Shown: in pieces, positions 33,332 to 45,712 of the stretch | Position numbering within the stretch: position 1 is the stretch's first letter | Layout: every line of letters begins with the position of its first letter | Origin: Craterostigma plantagineum | Lineage: Eukaryota > Streptophyta > Magnoliopsida > Lamiales > Linderniaceae | Assembly: GCA_027422505.1 (NCBI GenBank) | Contig: JAPQWV010000005.1 | Span: 11,413,501 to 11,477,500 of the forward strand | Direction of reading: 5' to 3' | DNA: 64,000 nucleotides | Program-made: the position numbers and the translations under genes | The notes under the pieces: generated by a model | Databases searched by the model: none | What the model was told of the DNA's origin: nothing | What the model saw: the letters and a program-made list of their open reading frames with translations, nothing else

Positions 33332-33389
33332 CATGTACGGTACACGAAGCTGCTCCACATACATGATCAAGGGATGAGACGCGAGCAAC
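33332..33389 (+). other. Protease-site pseudoknot relic, single copy at the gag end
   Basis: It sits 20 nt after the gag stop, exactly where the coding element has its protease active site. The stem is CATGTA (33332-33337) with TACATG (33360-33365). The loop GCTGCTC and downstream GAGCAAC (33383-33389) pair with one mismatch. The segment encoding the catalytic Asp-Ser is deleted. Confidence 0.55.
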
Positions 33390-35407
33390 TAAATTCACGC
33401 TAACAAATTTGGTAAATTCTAAATATGCATAAAATTTCATGATCTATTCAATATGCATACGTGCTCAAATGAATAACATACCTAATACGTTGGTGATATC
33501 TAGGATGAAATGCACTTAGTTCCTGCTTTCCTCATCCTAGTAGACATGCTAAAATAAGGTTCCAAAAAAAAAATATTATATTCATAGTGACCTTTCTTTA
33601 GAAAATCAAGGGGGAGTACTGAAAGCCCAACGTGAGCCCAATATCTTAAAATTCGCGATTGATCGTTAAATAAATCTTATCTTACAATTCGCGAATTAAC
33701 TTTTTCACTCTTTCAACATCTAGTTCCGCGAATCCAATTGACATTCAATTCAGCAATTTTGACTCGTCAATATTAAGTTCGCAAAGCAATACTTCAATTT
33801 TTCAATCATCTGATTCGCAAACTCTATTTCATGAAGTTGACATGAAATCAATTCGCGAACCCTATTGGGCCTGTCTTTCAAAACCTTCACGGTCTAATTT
33901 CGATCTCATTTTTTCTTTTTCCCCGCGAAGTTCAGTTGAGTTAATCTGCTCTAATTCGCTTGCTGCCTGCTTCACGTATCGAACAACGCCAAATTCCCTT
34001 CGCAAAACAGAACGTAACCTTTATAGATTTCACAAATTTTAGTCGACTACCGAGAGATTTTTGCAACCTTACAGTTTCACAAATCGCCATTTCAAAAACT
34101 ACTAATTTCGTGTTTTTTACTGATGTATCGACTTTAAATGATGTTTTTAGGTGTTTAATCGAGTTTAGGTAATGATTCTAAATGTTTAATCAATGTCTGG
34201 AGTTAAGTTCTGGAGAAAATTGTGTCATTTTTCGTCGAATTTTGATTTCACCTTAAGTGCTTAAGTTTGTCTCGAAATATGACTTCGAAATCAGCTCTCG
34301 ACAGCCATTTGAAAATAAGACCCACTATCAAAGTGTGAAACTCACAAGACTGAATTACATTATCAAAAGGCAAAAACACTCATTACGAACATTACTTTTT
34401 CAAAATAAGCAAAATAAAACAACTCTCCGAATACGGAAAACACTCTCAAATCAAGTAAAACACTCTCAAAACACAGTACGACCTGTAAGGGCCCAAAACA
34501 GAACAGCTAATAAAGCAACGAATAAGCACAAAAGAACAAAAAATTCAAAGGCCAGCATATCCAAATTGTGTTCAAAATTACGCCTTCGCTCTGCCTGCTC
34601 TTTGGCCCTTTTGTCTTCTTCCTGCTTTCTCCAATTCATCGTGTAACTATTGCAAAAATAAGAAAATTCAAGATGAGTATTTTGTTAATCTCTGGAGTTA
34701 TGGTGAGGGTTGAGCTATGTCTATTTATAAGCACGAATTGAACAAAAATGTCATTACGGTCCCGACAAAAATCGTCAGTGATTCAGACGAATTCTTGACC
34801 TAAGGGTTCATGCCGCGAAAGAAAGCGATGCTTTCTTCATCAGTTTTCTGATCTTGATTTACGCAAAGATCGACCTTGAGAAACTCGTCGATTTGGTATT
34901 TGTTAGGTTGGTTGATCTGGTCAAATTGATGTTGTCGGTTATTTTTTTTAAAATTTTGTGCGTTTGATCAGTTGGAAAATTTTGCACAACACATTTGTCC
35001 TGATTCGCGAAACCTGCATTTACTTCTTTCAACTAGGAGAATTTCTTTTGTATTATCAAGTTGACACATTTAGTTTCGTGAATCAGTCTCATGATGTCAT
35101 CAAGTTTCGCGAGTCAGATTAAGAACTGGGAGTTTCGCGAATTCAGTTCACTTTTCATTGAAACTCAAGTTTTGTGAACCTTCTCCAGCTTCGCGAAACA
35201 GTTCGAATTTGTGAATCATTCAGTTCGCGAACCCATCCATTTTGCGAATCCAAATTCCAGTCCAGTTCGCGATCCAACTTCTCAAATCCAGTTCTATTTT
35301 ACTAATCAAGATTTTTTCGCGAACCCAAGCACCCATTTTATAAACTCGCTACATTCTACTCTAAAAATTTTTCGAAAACCACCTAGTGAAACAACTACGT
35401 CTCCCAA
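33390..35407 (+). other. Non-coding region replacing pol
   Basis: There is no pol domain. It has TTCGCGAA-type palindromes at 33650-34080 and 34990-35340, a purine tract AAGGGGGAG at about 33608, and long similarity to the spacer at 3585-5402 of the pol-bearing element. Confidence 0.7.
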
Positions 35408-35528
35408 CATGGTTGGTATCTCTCGAGTTGCTCCACAACCGTGACTGGCTTGCACCGTGAGCAGCTCCTAGCGTGTATGGTATCTCGAGCTGCTCCACAG
35501 ACACGACTGGCTAGCTATGCGATCAACC
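35408..35528 (+). repeat. Two tandem pseudoknot units
   Basis: The units start at 35408 and 35472 (64 bp apart). The first stem is CATGGTT with AACCGTG; its loop GTTGCTC pairs through one G-U with GAGCAGC (35459-35465). The second stem is CGTGT with ACACG; its loop GCTGCTC pairs poorly with the following GATCAAC. Both derive from the protease-site sequence. Confidence 0.55.
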
Positions 35529-38494
35529 AAACGTAGGTAAATTCTCTATTCATCATTTTGTAACTTTTGCATGCATTTTAAGTTGACAATTTACCTACTT
35601 TGAAAAACAATAGGGTACATTAGTTATGCATGCTTCAAAAAGACTTTAAAGTCCAAATTTTCACATGCTTACATGAGCTGAAATACATAAATACCCAAGG
35701 TATATTTTTTTATGCATACATCTTAAAGAAATTTTTTTAGCTTAAACTTTTACGTATGCATCTGAGCTGAATTGATAAATGCCTGTATCTTTTAAATTGT
35801 ACATTTTGAATTCTTGCAAGATTTTGAAATTGATTAGGCATATTCCATGGTAAACTGGTAGATACCATTTTATTTAAATTGAGCTAAATTTGAGGGGGAG
35901 CAATTTTTTTTCAAAAAAAAAAAAAGGAAGCACTCCCATATTTGTGTTAAAGGAAGCAATTATTAAATTTTTGAGGGGGAGCTAACTTAAATACTTGAAC
36001 TTGAGGAAAGAGATTCGAAAGATAAATTTGATCCGTCTTTTGTTGCATCTATTGAGGGGGAGGTATTCAGTTTTAAGACGCATGGTCTAAAAAAAATATA
36101 TATATATATACATATATATACGTAGTATAATATATAATATACTATTACATTATTAATACGATAATACATATATATATATAAAAAAAAGAGGGAAAACAAA
36201 AAAATAAAAAATAAAAAAATAATAAAAAAAAAGACGAAGAAGAAGTAAGAAAGAAACTGCCCCCTCAAGCACTTCGATCTCCAAGACGGACTCCAACAAA
36301 AAAAACAAGCAACTCTCGAGAGTTCAGGAAATCCAAAAGGCGACGGTGGCTTCTAGTGCTAACTCGAGAATAACCTCAACCGACCTGCCCCGAACTGCTG
36401 ACAAAAATCAAGCAGCACACATCACTGTGTACTGGATGTATGGATTTCAAGTTCCCATGGTTCAGTCTGACCAAACTGAACCTAACCCCGGAACACAGCC
36501 GAGTGTTAGCGACGATCTCAAACTCATATAGCTACTCATATTTGAAAAATCTTGACAAGACCGAAAAACGGTAGATACAAAATTTTCTTACCTCACAAAT
36601 TGTCGGACCAAGCCCCATAGGTACAGGTGCTAATTTTATTAGCTCCCGGGTAGAAGTCGCCGCATTAGGTCCAACGGCGCTTGCACAACCGAGCCTTACC
36701 CACTCATCGATCTCCCAACAGACCGATGTTTCATTAAATCACGGGGAGCCACGTATGCTATCACTGCTTCACTTGGAAGCGGGAGATATTGAATTAAGTG
36801 GTACTTAGCCCCACACCACTGAACGTTCTTGAACACAACGAGTCTAGGTGTCCTCACTATCTAAATGTTTTATATTTTTCTAGGACATACACTTTTCCTT
36901 ATCTGGACTTTGTGACCGGATTAGAACTTTCGTAGACATGTCCTACTACGACATGCTTCGATGATCGAAAGGAAGTCCTACCGTTGCAAGGTCAAAACAA
37001 CAACGGTTTTAGGCCATCGTTCTTCGAGCTAGTCTCAATAGCGATGCAAACGAAATGCCTATGTGGCTTCGGTTTCTCAAGCCCTGTCATTATAGGCCAC
37101 GTCTCAGAGTTTGTCTCTGAAGCAGTGTTGACGGATTGCCTTACTGTTTCCGTCTGGTTATTACCTTTACCGACCTGTCGTTTGTGTCCTTCTTGATCTC
37201 CGATACAGGCATGCCGATTTCGTTAACACGAATCGCCATGAGGGGGAGAAGGGAATACGTATAAACAAACAGGTCGGACCACCCACCAATTTCCGCCGAG
37301 CGTACCACTCTGAAGCCAGGCTCTACAACACTTAAAATATATATTCCAACGGAGCCTCGGCACAACTTAGAAAACACCCCACGTACACCTTCTTCGAAAA
37401 CCAGATAAGCTTCGCCGAGGCCGAACCAGACAACTTCCTTCGGCGAGGAAGAATCTGGCGCCACGAAGAAGAAGATTCACCATGTTTCAACTCCATTGAA
37501 GGAGAAGATTAACCTGAGTATCCACCATTTCTGCCGCGCCAACCACTCTAAAGACAGGCTCTCATGCAATTGAATGAGTAATCATAAGGAGCCCAAACAC
37601 ATTTGCGAAAAGTACACCTCACACCTACCTTCTTTCGGAACCAGACAACCTCCTTCGAAGACGATGAATCTGACACCGAGAAGTAGTGTAATCGTGACTA
37701 CCAATCAACTCCATTATCTTGTCCCGACAATGCGATCTTCTTGCCAAGGACGATGTTCCTTTCCTTTCCCATGAAGATTTCCCCAGCTCGATGTTCTTGG
37801 GGGAAAGGAATACTAAAGCAAAAGGGGACAACATCACGACGAAAGTGCAATATAGGTCAGAAAATGCCAAATCTCAAGCGTTGTCAAAGAATCAAGCCGA
37901 GACCACATAGTCCAACGATTGAAGTTGTCACCTCAAGTACGACTCTCCGATTTTAAGGAACACCCCAATCACAACGTAGAAAGGTTGAACAAATGAAGGG
38001 GAGTTGTACCAGTGTTGTAGGGAGAGATCAGACACGAAAATCTAGGCTACAACCAACAACTTCAGCATGGACTTCAAGCATCAAAGCTGCCGACTCGTGT
38101 ACAGCTCTTCGAGTTTAATGAAAACTCCCAATCCCAACACAAGGTGGAGCAAATGTAGGGGGAGTTACGACAAGTGAAGGTAGAGCTGGAATACCTAAAG
38201 AGAAGATTCGACTCATGGGGAGTGGTGACTATCCAAGGGAGAGATTGAACACAAAAAGATACGATCCAACAAGCAGCTTTGAACACTTAAAAGAAAAGAA
38301 GTTCACGATACGGTGAGCTCGATCTTTGAAAGAAGAGGTCAGAAGACAAGACAAATGAGGATGTAATTGAAGAAGAACACGCATGCAAACGCTTTTGCGA
38401 ACGCAACTCTGATACGTGTTCTTTGAGGGCTCAGGACGATTACAAGACGAAGATAACCAGCGCTAAATTGCAAATTGAACACAAAGGGGGAGAT
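35529..38494 (+). other. 3' non-coding region with multiple purine tracts
   Basis: TGAGGGGGAG-type tracts occur at about 35891, 35972, 36053 and 37238, then TAGGGGGAG at 38156 and the terminal tract at 38484-38493. An AT-repeat tract lies at 36095-36180. Short open frames (for example 36346-36531) look like remnants of the env-position ORF. The stretch 36600-36900 is clearly similar to the reverse complement of 46650-46900 and, more weakly, of 60350-60600. Not coding now. Confidence 0.65.
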
Positions 38495-38838
38495 TGTTAG
38501 GAATCATTTATTGTGTTCAATTAATTATTTTATCTAAGCCTTGTAATTTTATTTAAGTGAACTGGGTTTTTATTTGTAAAGCCCAGTGAGCTTATTTTTA
38601 ATGGGCTTTCATGAAGCCCAAGTACAATATACCAGCATGTGGTATATGTACTAAAACCCTAACACACATTGTGTGTGTCTTGTGTGTGAAATTATTACAG
38701 AAAGAGAAAATTTTGAGAATGCTCTCAACCCTATCAAGAACAAACGCACGCACAACACCCCACAGATTCAATTCTTCCATCTCAAAATCGTGGTAAACTT
38801 TCTTAATCTTTGTATTGTTGGATAAACTAGGAATTACA
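38495..38838 (+). repeat. 3' LTR of the 29426-38838 element
   Basis: This 344 bp LTR pairs with 29426-29769. Confidence 0.96.
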
Positions 38839-40599
38839 GTCATGCTGACGTGAGGCACGGCGAAACTCCTCTTAAAAACGAGCATTCGGGCGAAACCCTT
38901 GAGCCAATCGAAAATAATTGCTTTCCTATTTTTGGGTTTCGATCGAAACCTAGATGAGGACACGACACGGCGAAACTAACCCTAAGTGTGAAGAATCGGG
39001 CGAAACTCACGAAAATTAGGCATCAATTGGGCGAATTGATTTAAGTAACGTGTAGTTCAATCGAAAGTAGGAAATCTTACGAGAAATCGATCGAAACCGA
39101 ACCCTAAAATTGATAACCTTTCGCCGAGTGATTTAGTAGAGCCGAGACTTAATTCTAACATGACTTAGCATTGTAATTAAACGGCTTAGCAACTTAGTAC
39201 AATAAATCGGGTATGTGGAATCTTAGGGAGCTAGCGTAGATAAAATTACTAACGTAACGAATTTAAATAAGGATCAAGGTTAGTTTACGAGTTTAATGTA
39301 CTTCACAAGTCATAAATCCAAACTAAGACCCCGATTTAGGAAATTCGAGTACTTAGCTGATTTAATTAATTAAGTAGCTTACTGATAAGGATATTTTATG
39401 CCTAAGGTCGGGACTTAGGAAATTCAGCAGTTCAGTAGCGCTAATCGACGGACGACAGGTAAGTAGAAATTCAACTACGACACGTAACTTGCCTGCGTAC
39501 GATTATGTGATTTCGTACTTACGTGACTTTATGTGAAATGTGTACGTTACGACATGATTTAATTTTATGCGTGATAGCATGATCTGCATATTCTTATGAG
39601 CATGGCATGAGCATTTGCATGCATGCGTAGTATATAAGACGCGAGGTACGAGCGTGCATAAGATCGCCTGTGTGCGATGTATACTCGCCGATATTGGCGT
39701 TTGTGTCAACACGAATGAAGAGTCACGGCTCCCCTATGCAGCCATGGCGAATGTAGCCATAAGGCCTGTATAAGAGGCTGGGGAATACCCCGTATGCGGG
39801 AGATGCAACCTGGAGGATGCGGCTCGGGGTACGCACTGAGTAAGGGAAGATTCCTTCGGGTGACCTTCTAGTGCGTGAACACTAACCGGGAGGGAAGATT
39901 CCTTCGGGTGACCTCCGCGGTTAGTGGCCTCGTGTTTGGCTACCAGTGAAAAGCGTCCGCATGGAGGCCACACTGAGTAAGGGAAGATTCCTTCGGGTGA
40001 CCTTCTAGTGTGTGAACCTCCACATATGTACGAATTCCTAGTGGATTGAGATCTCTATGATATGGTGCATAGTGGGATAGAAAGCCGAGGGCCCATGTGA
40101 TGTGCGAGTCAAGGAAAGAGTATGAGTCAGGAATAGAGTACGAGTCTAAGAAAAGAGTATGAGCGTTAGTAAGCGACGGCGTGGATTGTCGATCGTTAGG
40201 ACACGTGCATACATGCATAATTTCTGCTTCCTGAGCCTCGGTGGCTCATTCCTTACGTTACGTGTTGTAGGTACTAGCGATCACGGTATGTGATCTATCT
40301 ATGGTGCAAGGCCAATCTTTTGAAGCTATCCGGCTGCTTTTGAGGTGGGAGTGTGTGTATGGATGACGACCTGTGAAGGCCGGGCGCATAGGAGTTTTTG
40401 CTGTGCGCGTACATATACATGTTTTGTGTAAATATGAAAATGATGAAGTGTAGAAAACACTTTTGACTTACATGTATGACACATTAGTTTTAAAATGAAA
40501 AATTTTATCCGTATTTTATGCCTTTGCACTATAACGCACCGCTAGGCACTTAGGATTACGACGAGTTACGAAGTCGGGACGACGGGTCCTGACAATCTT

Positions 40600-40962
40600 C
40601 AGCGCAAACTTTGCGATGAACGTCTTCTATCTTCATTCAGGTCACAAAGCATCCTCATGTAGTGCACAATCCATGTCAGACGCGTTGATCTTCAGCACTC
40701 TTAGTACATCACAAGCCCCATCAGCCAAGGGTCACAAGGATGATCAGCGAACAATGCTGTCTTTTTCTTTACAATACTACGACGACTAACATTTTATCAT
40801 ATGAAATTTCATTTTTTTATTTGCATTTTGAAGTATCGTCATTGACACTTGAAATAATAGTGTAAGAACAGTATCTAATAAACATAAAAGACCAAACTAG
40901 ACAACACAGAATTTGTATTCATATTTTTGTGCGCATTTGTATTTTTCGAAATATAGGCATGT
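40600..40962. other. Host-type sequence, no gene recognised
   Basis: It holds the second copy of a tandem duplication whose first copy straddles the solo LTR. From about 40886 a repeat starting ACCAAACTAGACAACAC begins; it continues at 51815 after the Copia insertion. TGGAG (40963-40967) is the target duplication of that Copia. Confidence 0.5.
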
Positions 40963-40967
40963 TGGAG

Positions 40968-41185
40968 TGTTAAATTTAGAGAACTTGCAGAATAACTTAC
41001 TGTCTTTGTTATTTTCGCAAAGATAGATTCAGCCCTATATATAAACATGCAGATCATATCTAACATCATATTTACGATCATATCTAAGATCATATCTAAG
41101 GAAGATATGATTCCCCAAATATTAGGACTAACCAGCCCAAATCTAGGAACTAACTTAATCTTCAAATATTCGAAATATGCTGACA
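40968..41185 (-). repeat. 3' LTR (element orientation) of the 40968-51814 Copia
   Basis: It runs TGTTAAATTTAG ... ATGCTGACA on the plus strand. The adjacent CTCCCCCTCAAGCTGG is the purine tract on the minus strand, overlapping the end of pol. Confidence 0.93.
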
Positions 41186-41192
41186 CTCCCCC

Positions 41193-41929
41193 TCAAGCTG
41201 GTGAGTGGATATCTTCCATTCCCAGCTTGCTGGTTAACTTTTGATGCACTTGGCTGGGTAGACCTTTGGTCAATAGATCAGCAAATTGATTACTCGTAGA
41301 TACAAACGGTGTACATATCAATCCGTTGTCGATCTTCTCCTTAATAAAATGTCTGTCAAGCTCGACATGCTTAGTTCGGTCGTGTTATACAGGATTGTGA
41401 GCAATACTTATAGCTGATCTATTATCGCAGTAGAGTCTCATGGGACACTTCCACTTAAATCCCAAGTCATCCAATATGATCTTTAGCCGAAGCAGTTCAT
41501 AAATTCCTAATGCCATTGACTTGAATTCTGCCTCGGCACTTGACCGAGCTACTACATTTTGCTTCTTACATCGCCAAGTCACTAAATTTCCAGCAATAAA
41601 GGTGCAATATCCAGATGCCGATCTTTTATCAGTAATACTCCCTGTATAATCCGCATCTGTAAAAGCTTCAAGTGTCATCTCTGCCCCTCTCTTAAATGAT
41701 ATTCCTTTTCCTGGGGTTCCCTTCAAGTATCTCAAAATCCTATCAGCCATGTTCATATGAACGGTCTTGGGATTGTGCATGAATTGATTAACCCCACTAA
41801 CGGCATAAGCTATGTCGGGACTTGTATGTGATAGATTAATCAACCTCCCAACCAATCTCTGATATATTCTTTTATCCACTGTTATCATCCGATGCATGTC
41901 CAAGCTTATGATTCATCTCGATTGAGGTG
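41193..41929 (-). pseudogene. pol 3' end: RT tail and RNase H
   Basis: The sequence has QRLVGRLINLSHTSPDIAYA, AFTDADYTGS, NVVARSSAEAE and YCDNRSAISIAHNP, then an in-frame TAA where the family has a Gln or similar; coding sense resumes to NQFADLLTKGLPS and a terminal TGA at 41193-41195. RNase H residues D, E, D are visible. It joins RT at the Cassandra insertion (the motif split is ...DTP / IEMNHKLG...). Confidence 0.9.
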
Positions 41930-42074
41930 TATAACGACCCGTCCCATATCAGGTGTTACCTGTATCATCCGTCTCTAGGGACCTGTGGGGTTGGGCCCAC
42001 CATATTCCGACTGATAGTCTGGCCCCACTGTATCACCATTTAACCTTTCAGCGTGCTTCGTGCACTTGCTCACA

Positions 42075-42185
42075 CGCACCCTGAGAAACTTTCCAGGGGG
42101 TCACCCATCCCTAGATTTACCCAAGTCAAGCACGCTTAAGTTCGGAGTTTCTATAGAATGACCCCCGAAAAAGTAGGTCGACCTT
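42075..42185 (-). ncRNA. 5S rRNA-like sequence in Cassandra 2 3' LTR
   Basis: The minus strand has CTTAAGCGTGCTTGACTTG (box A region) and GATGGGTGACCCCCTGGAA (box C), with a duplicated base in the intermediate element. It is degenerate compared with copy 1. Confidence 0.8.
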
Positions 42186-42616
42186 GGTGATATGAGTAGT
42201 ACTATCATTTCTCTTATACGATTCTTAGCCTGACACGCCCATACGTTGCCAGTCTCAGGATCCCCTCTCATTCAAGTGTCGGATCAGTTCGTTCATGTAC
42301 CCCATCGCCTAGAAGCTTGCCAGGAGCCGCTCCTTGTCCGTGCACCTCTCTGGCACAGGTGATCACTCCCCGCCCTCATCGGCCCCGTGCATCACATGTC
42401 CACCAGCTTCCGCCTGATTCGTCCCCGAACCAGCACCGTACTGCGAGTAAGTTGTGCTCTGATACCACCTATAACGACTCGTCCCATACCAGGTGTTACC
42501 TGTAGAATCAGTCTCTACCGGGACCTGTGGGGTTGGGCCTACCATACTCCGACTGATAGTCTGGCCCCACTGTATCACCATTTAACCTTTCAGTGTGCTT
42601 CGTGCACTCGCTCACA

Positions 42617-42725
42617 CGCACCCTGAGAAACTTCCGAGGGGGTCACCCATCCTAGATTTTCCCAAGTCAAGCACGCTTAACTTCAGAGTTTCTATAGATG
42701 GACTCTCGAAAAGGTAGGTCGACCT
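42617..42725 (-). ncRNA. 5S rRNA-like sequence in Cassandra 2 5' LTR
   Basis: The minus strand has GTTAAGCGTGCTTG and GGATGGGTGACCCCCTC, close to 5S boxes A and C. Confidence 0.8.
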
Positions 42726-42942
42726 TGGTGATATGAGTAGTACTATCATTTCTCTTATACGATTCTTAGCCTGACACGCCCATACGTTGCCAATCTCAGG
42801 ATCCCCTCTCATTCGGGTGTCGGATCCGTTCGTTCATGTACCCCTTCGTCTAGAAGCCTGCCAGAAGCCGTTCCTTGTCCGTGCACCTCTCTGGCACCGG
42901 CGATCACTCCCCGCCCTCATCGACCCCGCGCGTCACAGGGTG

Positions 42943-45380
42943 TCTGCTGCTTTACTCCCTATTTTCCCAGTCTTATGTAATAGGTCCAGAATATACTTTT
43001 GTTGTGATATAAATATCCCAGCTTTGGAGTGTGCTACATCTATTCCGAGGAAGTACTTTAATCTTCCAAGTCCTTAATCTCAAATTCCTATTTAAGGTAT
43101 TTTTCAATCTCCCGGCTTCATCTTCATCATCCCTGGTAACAATGATGTCATCTACATACACTATCAACGCAGTGATCTTCCTATTGTCGGAGTGTGGAAA
43201 GAGTACGATCCACTTGGATCTGTTTGTACCCCGCAACATAACCTTTGAGAATCTTCCAAACCATGCTCTAGGTGATTGTTTCAATCCATACAATGGTTTT
43301 CTAGTTTACAAACTCTCTTGGGCCTTGCTTTCTGTTCAATCCAGGTCGAGCATCCATGTATAGTTCTTATTCTAGGTCTCCATTCAAGATTGCATTCTTA
43401 ATGTCAAAATGATGTAGTCTCCAGTCCAGATTTGCGGCTAATGAAAGTAGAATCCTTATGGTGTTCATTTTTGCAACTGGTGCAAAAGTCTCTAGATAAT
43501 CAACGCCATGTTCTAGTGTATACACCTTGACATCTAACCTCGCTATGTATCTCTCGAGGCTCCCGTCTGAATTGTATTTGATTGTGAATACCCATTTGCA
43601 GCCCACGGTTCTCTTCCTTTTCGGCAACTTTGTTAACTCCCAGGTCTTGTTTTTTTAAAGTGCCTGCAATTCAACACACATATAGCATCTCTCCAGTTCT
43701 CATTACTCATTGCTTCTGAAAGGTCCTATGGTGTAGAAATTGTATTGAGACTCGAAAGAAAGGCTTTATAGCGCAAACAAAGGTGTCATGGGTGATTTGT
43801 ACAGGTTCTTTTACCTTTTCTAAGGGCAATTGAAAGAGAAAGATCGAGGTAACCTTGTTCTATGTTTGGTTATGGTGGGTCAACAGTGTCTGGGTTCTAG
43901 CAATGGTGTATTATCTTCAGGTTCAAGACCAGATTCAGAGGCATGATCTTGCACTGGTGGAGTTGGTGTATCTCTTCTTGAGTATAACTGTAATGGTTGG
44001 GTAAATCTCGAAGTATTTTCCATCACTGTCTCTGGTTGAGTAGTCTCTAAGGTTTGCTCTATACTAGACACATGTGGTTGGGAATTCTCGAGAATAAACC
44101 AATCAATTTTTTCAGCTTCACATGCATCATTAGACTTATTAAAACAAGGTTCTTTTTCAGCAAATGTAACATCGACAGTCACAATAAACTTTCTAGTAGG
44201 AGGGTGGTTTCATTTATACCCTCTCTCAGTAGAAGTGTACCCCATAAAACACACTTCAAGGCTCTAGGATCTAGTTTGCTTCTATGTTCCTTATGAATAT
44301 ACACAAATGCAACAAACCCAAATCTTTAGGGGTAAGACCACTAGACACATTACAATCAGGAAAAAATGGTTTAAGTATCTGAATGGAACTCTTGAATTGA
44401 AGTCTGATATGGTAGTCTATTAATGAGATAGGTTGCTGTTAGGGCATCTTCCCCCATAGGTAATTTGGAACGTTATTCTGCAGCAATAGAGCTCTGGTCA
44501 CTGATAAAAGGTGACCATTTATTCTCTCAGCAACCCCGTTTTGCTGGGGTGTATAGATGCATGAAGACTCATGTATTATTTCAACCTTATCAAAGATTGA
44601 AGATATGGAATGGTTAAAATAGTCTCTGGCATTGTATGAACGAAATCTCTTGATTGAAACATTGAATTGATCTTTTATCATGTTAAAAATTTTTATAAAT
44701 ATATTGTCTACCTCAGTCTTGCTCTTCATAAAACAGATCTAGGTGGTTCTGGTGCAATCATCAATGAAAGTCATGAACCACCTCAAACCAGAGACATTAG
44801 ATACTTTTGAAGGTCCCCATATATCACTATGGATTAGTGTGAATGGCGACACGGATCTCTTATTACTAGTTGGGAATGAAACCCGTTTATGTTTGGAAAA
44901 CTGACACACTTCACAATGAAAATCATTTACTGAAATAATTTTAAAACTTTTTGGAAACATAACTTCAATAGTCCTAAAGGATGGGTGTCCTAATCTAAGA
45001 TGATGACTCCAGACTAGTGTACTCAAAGATTGTGAACTCCCAACGGTGAGTAATGAGGACTGCAATCTTTCTTGGTTTACTTGTTCATTCGGTTCTTCAA
45101 GAAGATATAGCCCATCTCTTTCCTTAGCAAGTCAAATCCTCTTCTTCTTGTCCTGTTCATGAAACTCAAAAAAGTGTTTGGAAAAAACATCTTTGCAGTT
45201 AGAATCTTTTGTGATCTTATTGACAAAAATAAGGTTGGCAAATAGTTTAGGAACATGTAGTACGTTTCTAAGGGTAAGATTTCTATTTATTATGACATCC
45301 CCTTGTCCAGATACAGTAGTAAATGATCCATCAGCAAGCATGATTTTCTCATTGCTGGGATAGGATCTGTAGGTGGTAAT
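42943..45380 (-). pseudogene. pol 5' part: protease end, integrase, RT
   Basis: Right to left. The post-protease segment (45363-45132) has ADGSFTTVSGQGDVI and NVLHVPKL. The integrase zinc region (45065-44739) has HHLRLGHPSF...CEVCQFSKHKR and HSDIWGP. The integrase core remainder (44729-44439) has YTPQQNGVAERINGHLL. A variable linker follows (44182-43880). RT (43627-42973) has CKWVFTIKYNSDG, ETFAPVAKMNTIR, MYGLKQSPRAW and LIVYVDDIIVT. Several frameshifts and stops separate these. The protease DSG itself is missing because the Sirevirus relative begins at 45381. Confidence 0.9.
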
Positions 45381-45712
45381 TGTTGGTCCCTATTCTATCC
45401 AAACAATCTACAAAGAATGAATTTACCACGCTTTGGATGTGGATTTGAAGCTTAGTGCGTGGGGTGTGTTTGTGAACGAAGGTGAATTTGTCAAAATGCT
45501 TTTCTTACTATTCAACACACACGCACTCACACATACAACACAAAACACACACCTTAATGAATTAGGTTTTGGGGGTATATATACCAAATGAGTTGGTATA
45601 TTATACCCCTAGTAACTAAGAACTTGAATATTACAAAACTAGCCCGTTAATTAAATACAAACCAACTAAGATAAACACAATGAAATTGAACACTATAAAA
45701 TATTCCTAACAA
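45381..45712 (-). repeat. LTR of the truncated Sirevirus relative
   Basis: 332 bp. The purine tract on the minus strand (CTAAGGAAGAGAT) adjoins it at 45713. Confidence 0.82.

Larger units (their letters stand above)
29426..38838 (+). mobile_element. Non-autonomous Sirevirus relative, complete (TSD GTCAT)
   Basis: Two 344 bp LTRs differ at three positions by my count. A perfect 5 bp duplication GTCAT lies at 29421-29425 and 38839-38843. A tRNA-Met primer-binding site follows the left LTR, and the purine tract AAAGGGGGAGA precedes the right one. The 9.4 kb element keeps a repeat-rich leader and a gag-like coiled-coil reading frame but has no integrase, RT or RNase H: after the gag tail it passes straight into non-coding sequence shared with the Sirevirus-type element at 1-9282. 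It must use proteins made in trans. Low LTR divergence implies recent movement. Confidence 0.95.
28239..40594. mobile_element. Solo LTR, probably Ty3/gypsy, interrupted by a Sirevirus relative
   Basis: It begins TGTAGGACCCGAGAC and ends GACGGGTCCTGACA, flanked by a perfect 5 bp duplication ATCTT (28234-28238, 40595-40599). Subtracting the nested element (29426-38843) leaves about 2.9 kb with no pol and no second LTR, so it is a solo LTR left by recombination. Class is inferred from end sequence and length only. It is rich in TCGATCGAAA-type motifs (28980-29425, 38850-39130). It contains three copies of GGGAAGATTCCTTCGGGTGA or close variants at about 39845, 39893 and 39979. Confidence 0.85.
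41930..42937 (-). mobile_element. Cassandra TRIM retrotransposon, copy 2
   Basis: LTRs 41930-42396 and 42470-42937 (467 and 468 bp) enclose 73 bp with TGGTATCAGAGC on the minus strand (42456-42467). The target duplication is AGGTG/GGGTG (41925-41929, 42938-42942), one mismatch. The 5S-like domain is at 42075-42185 and 42617-42725. It is inserted in the RT of the surrounding Copia. Both LTRs have the single form of the 75 bp unit that is doubled in copy 1. Confidence 0.9.

Noticed and set aside
40375..40594. Separate small element at the solo LTR right end
   Set aside because: The TG...CA ends and ATCTT duplication at 28234 and 40595 explain it as the end of the interrupted solo LTR.
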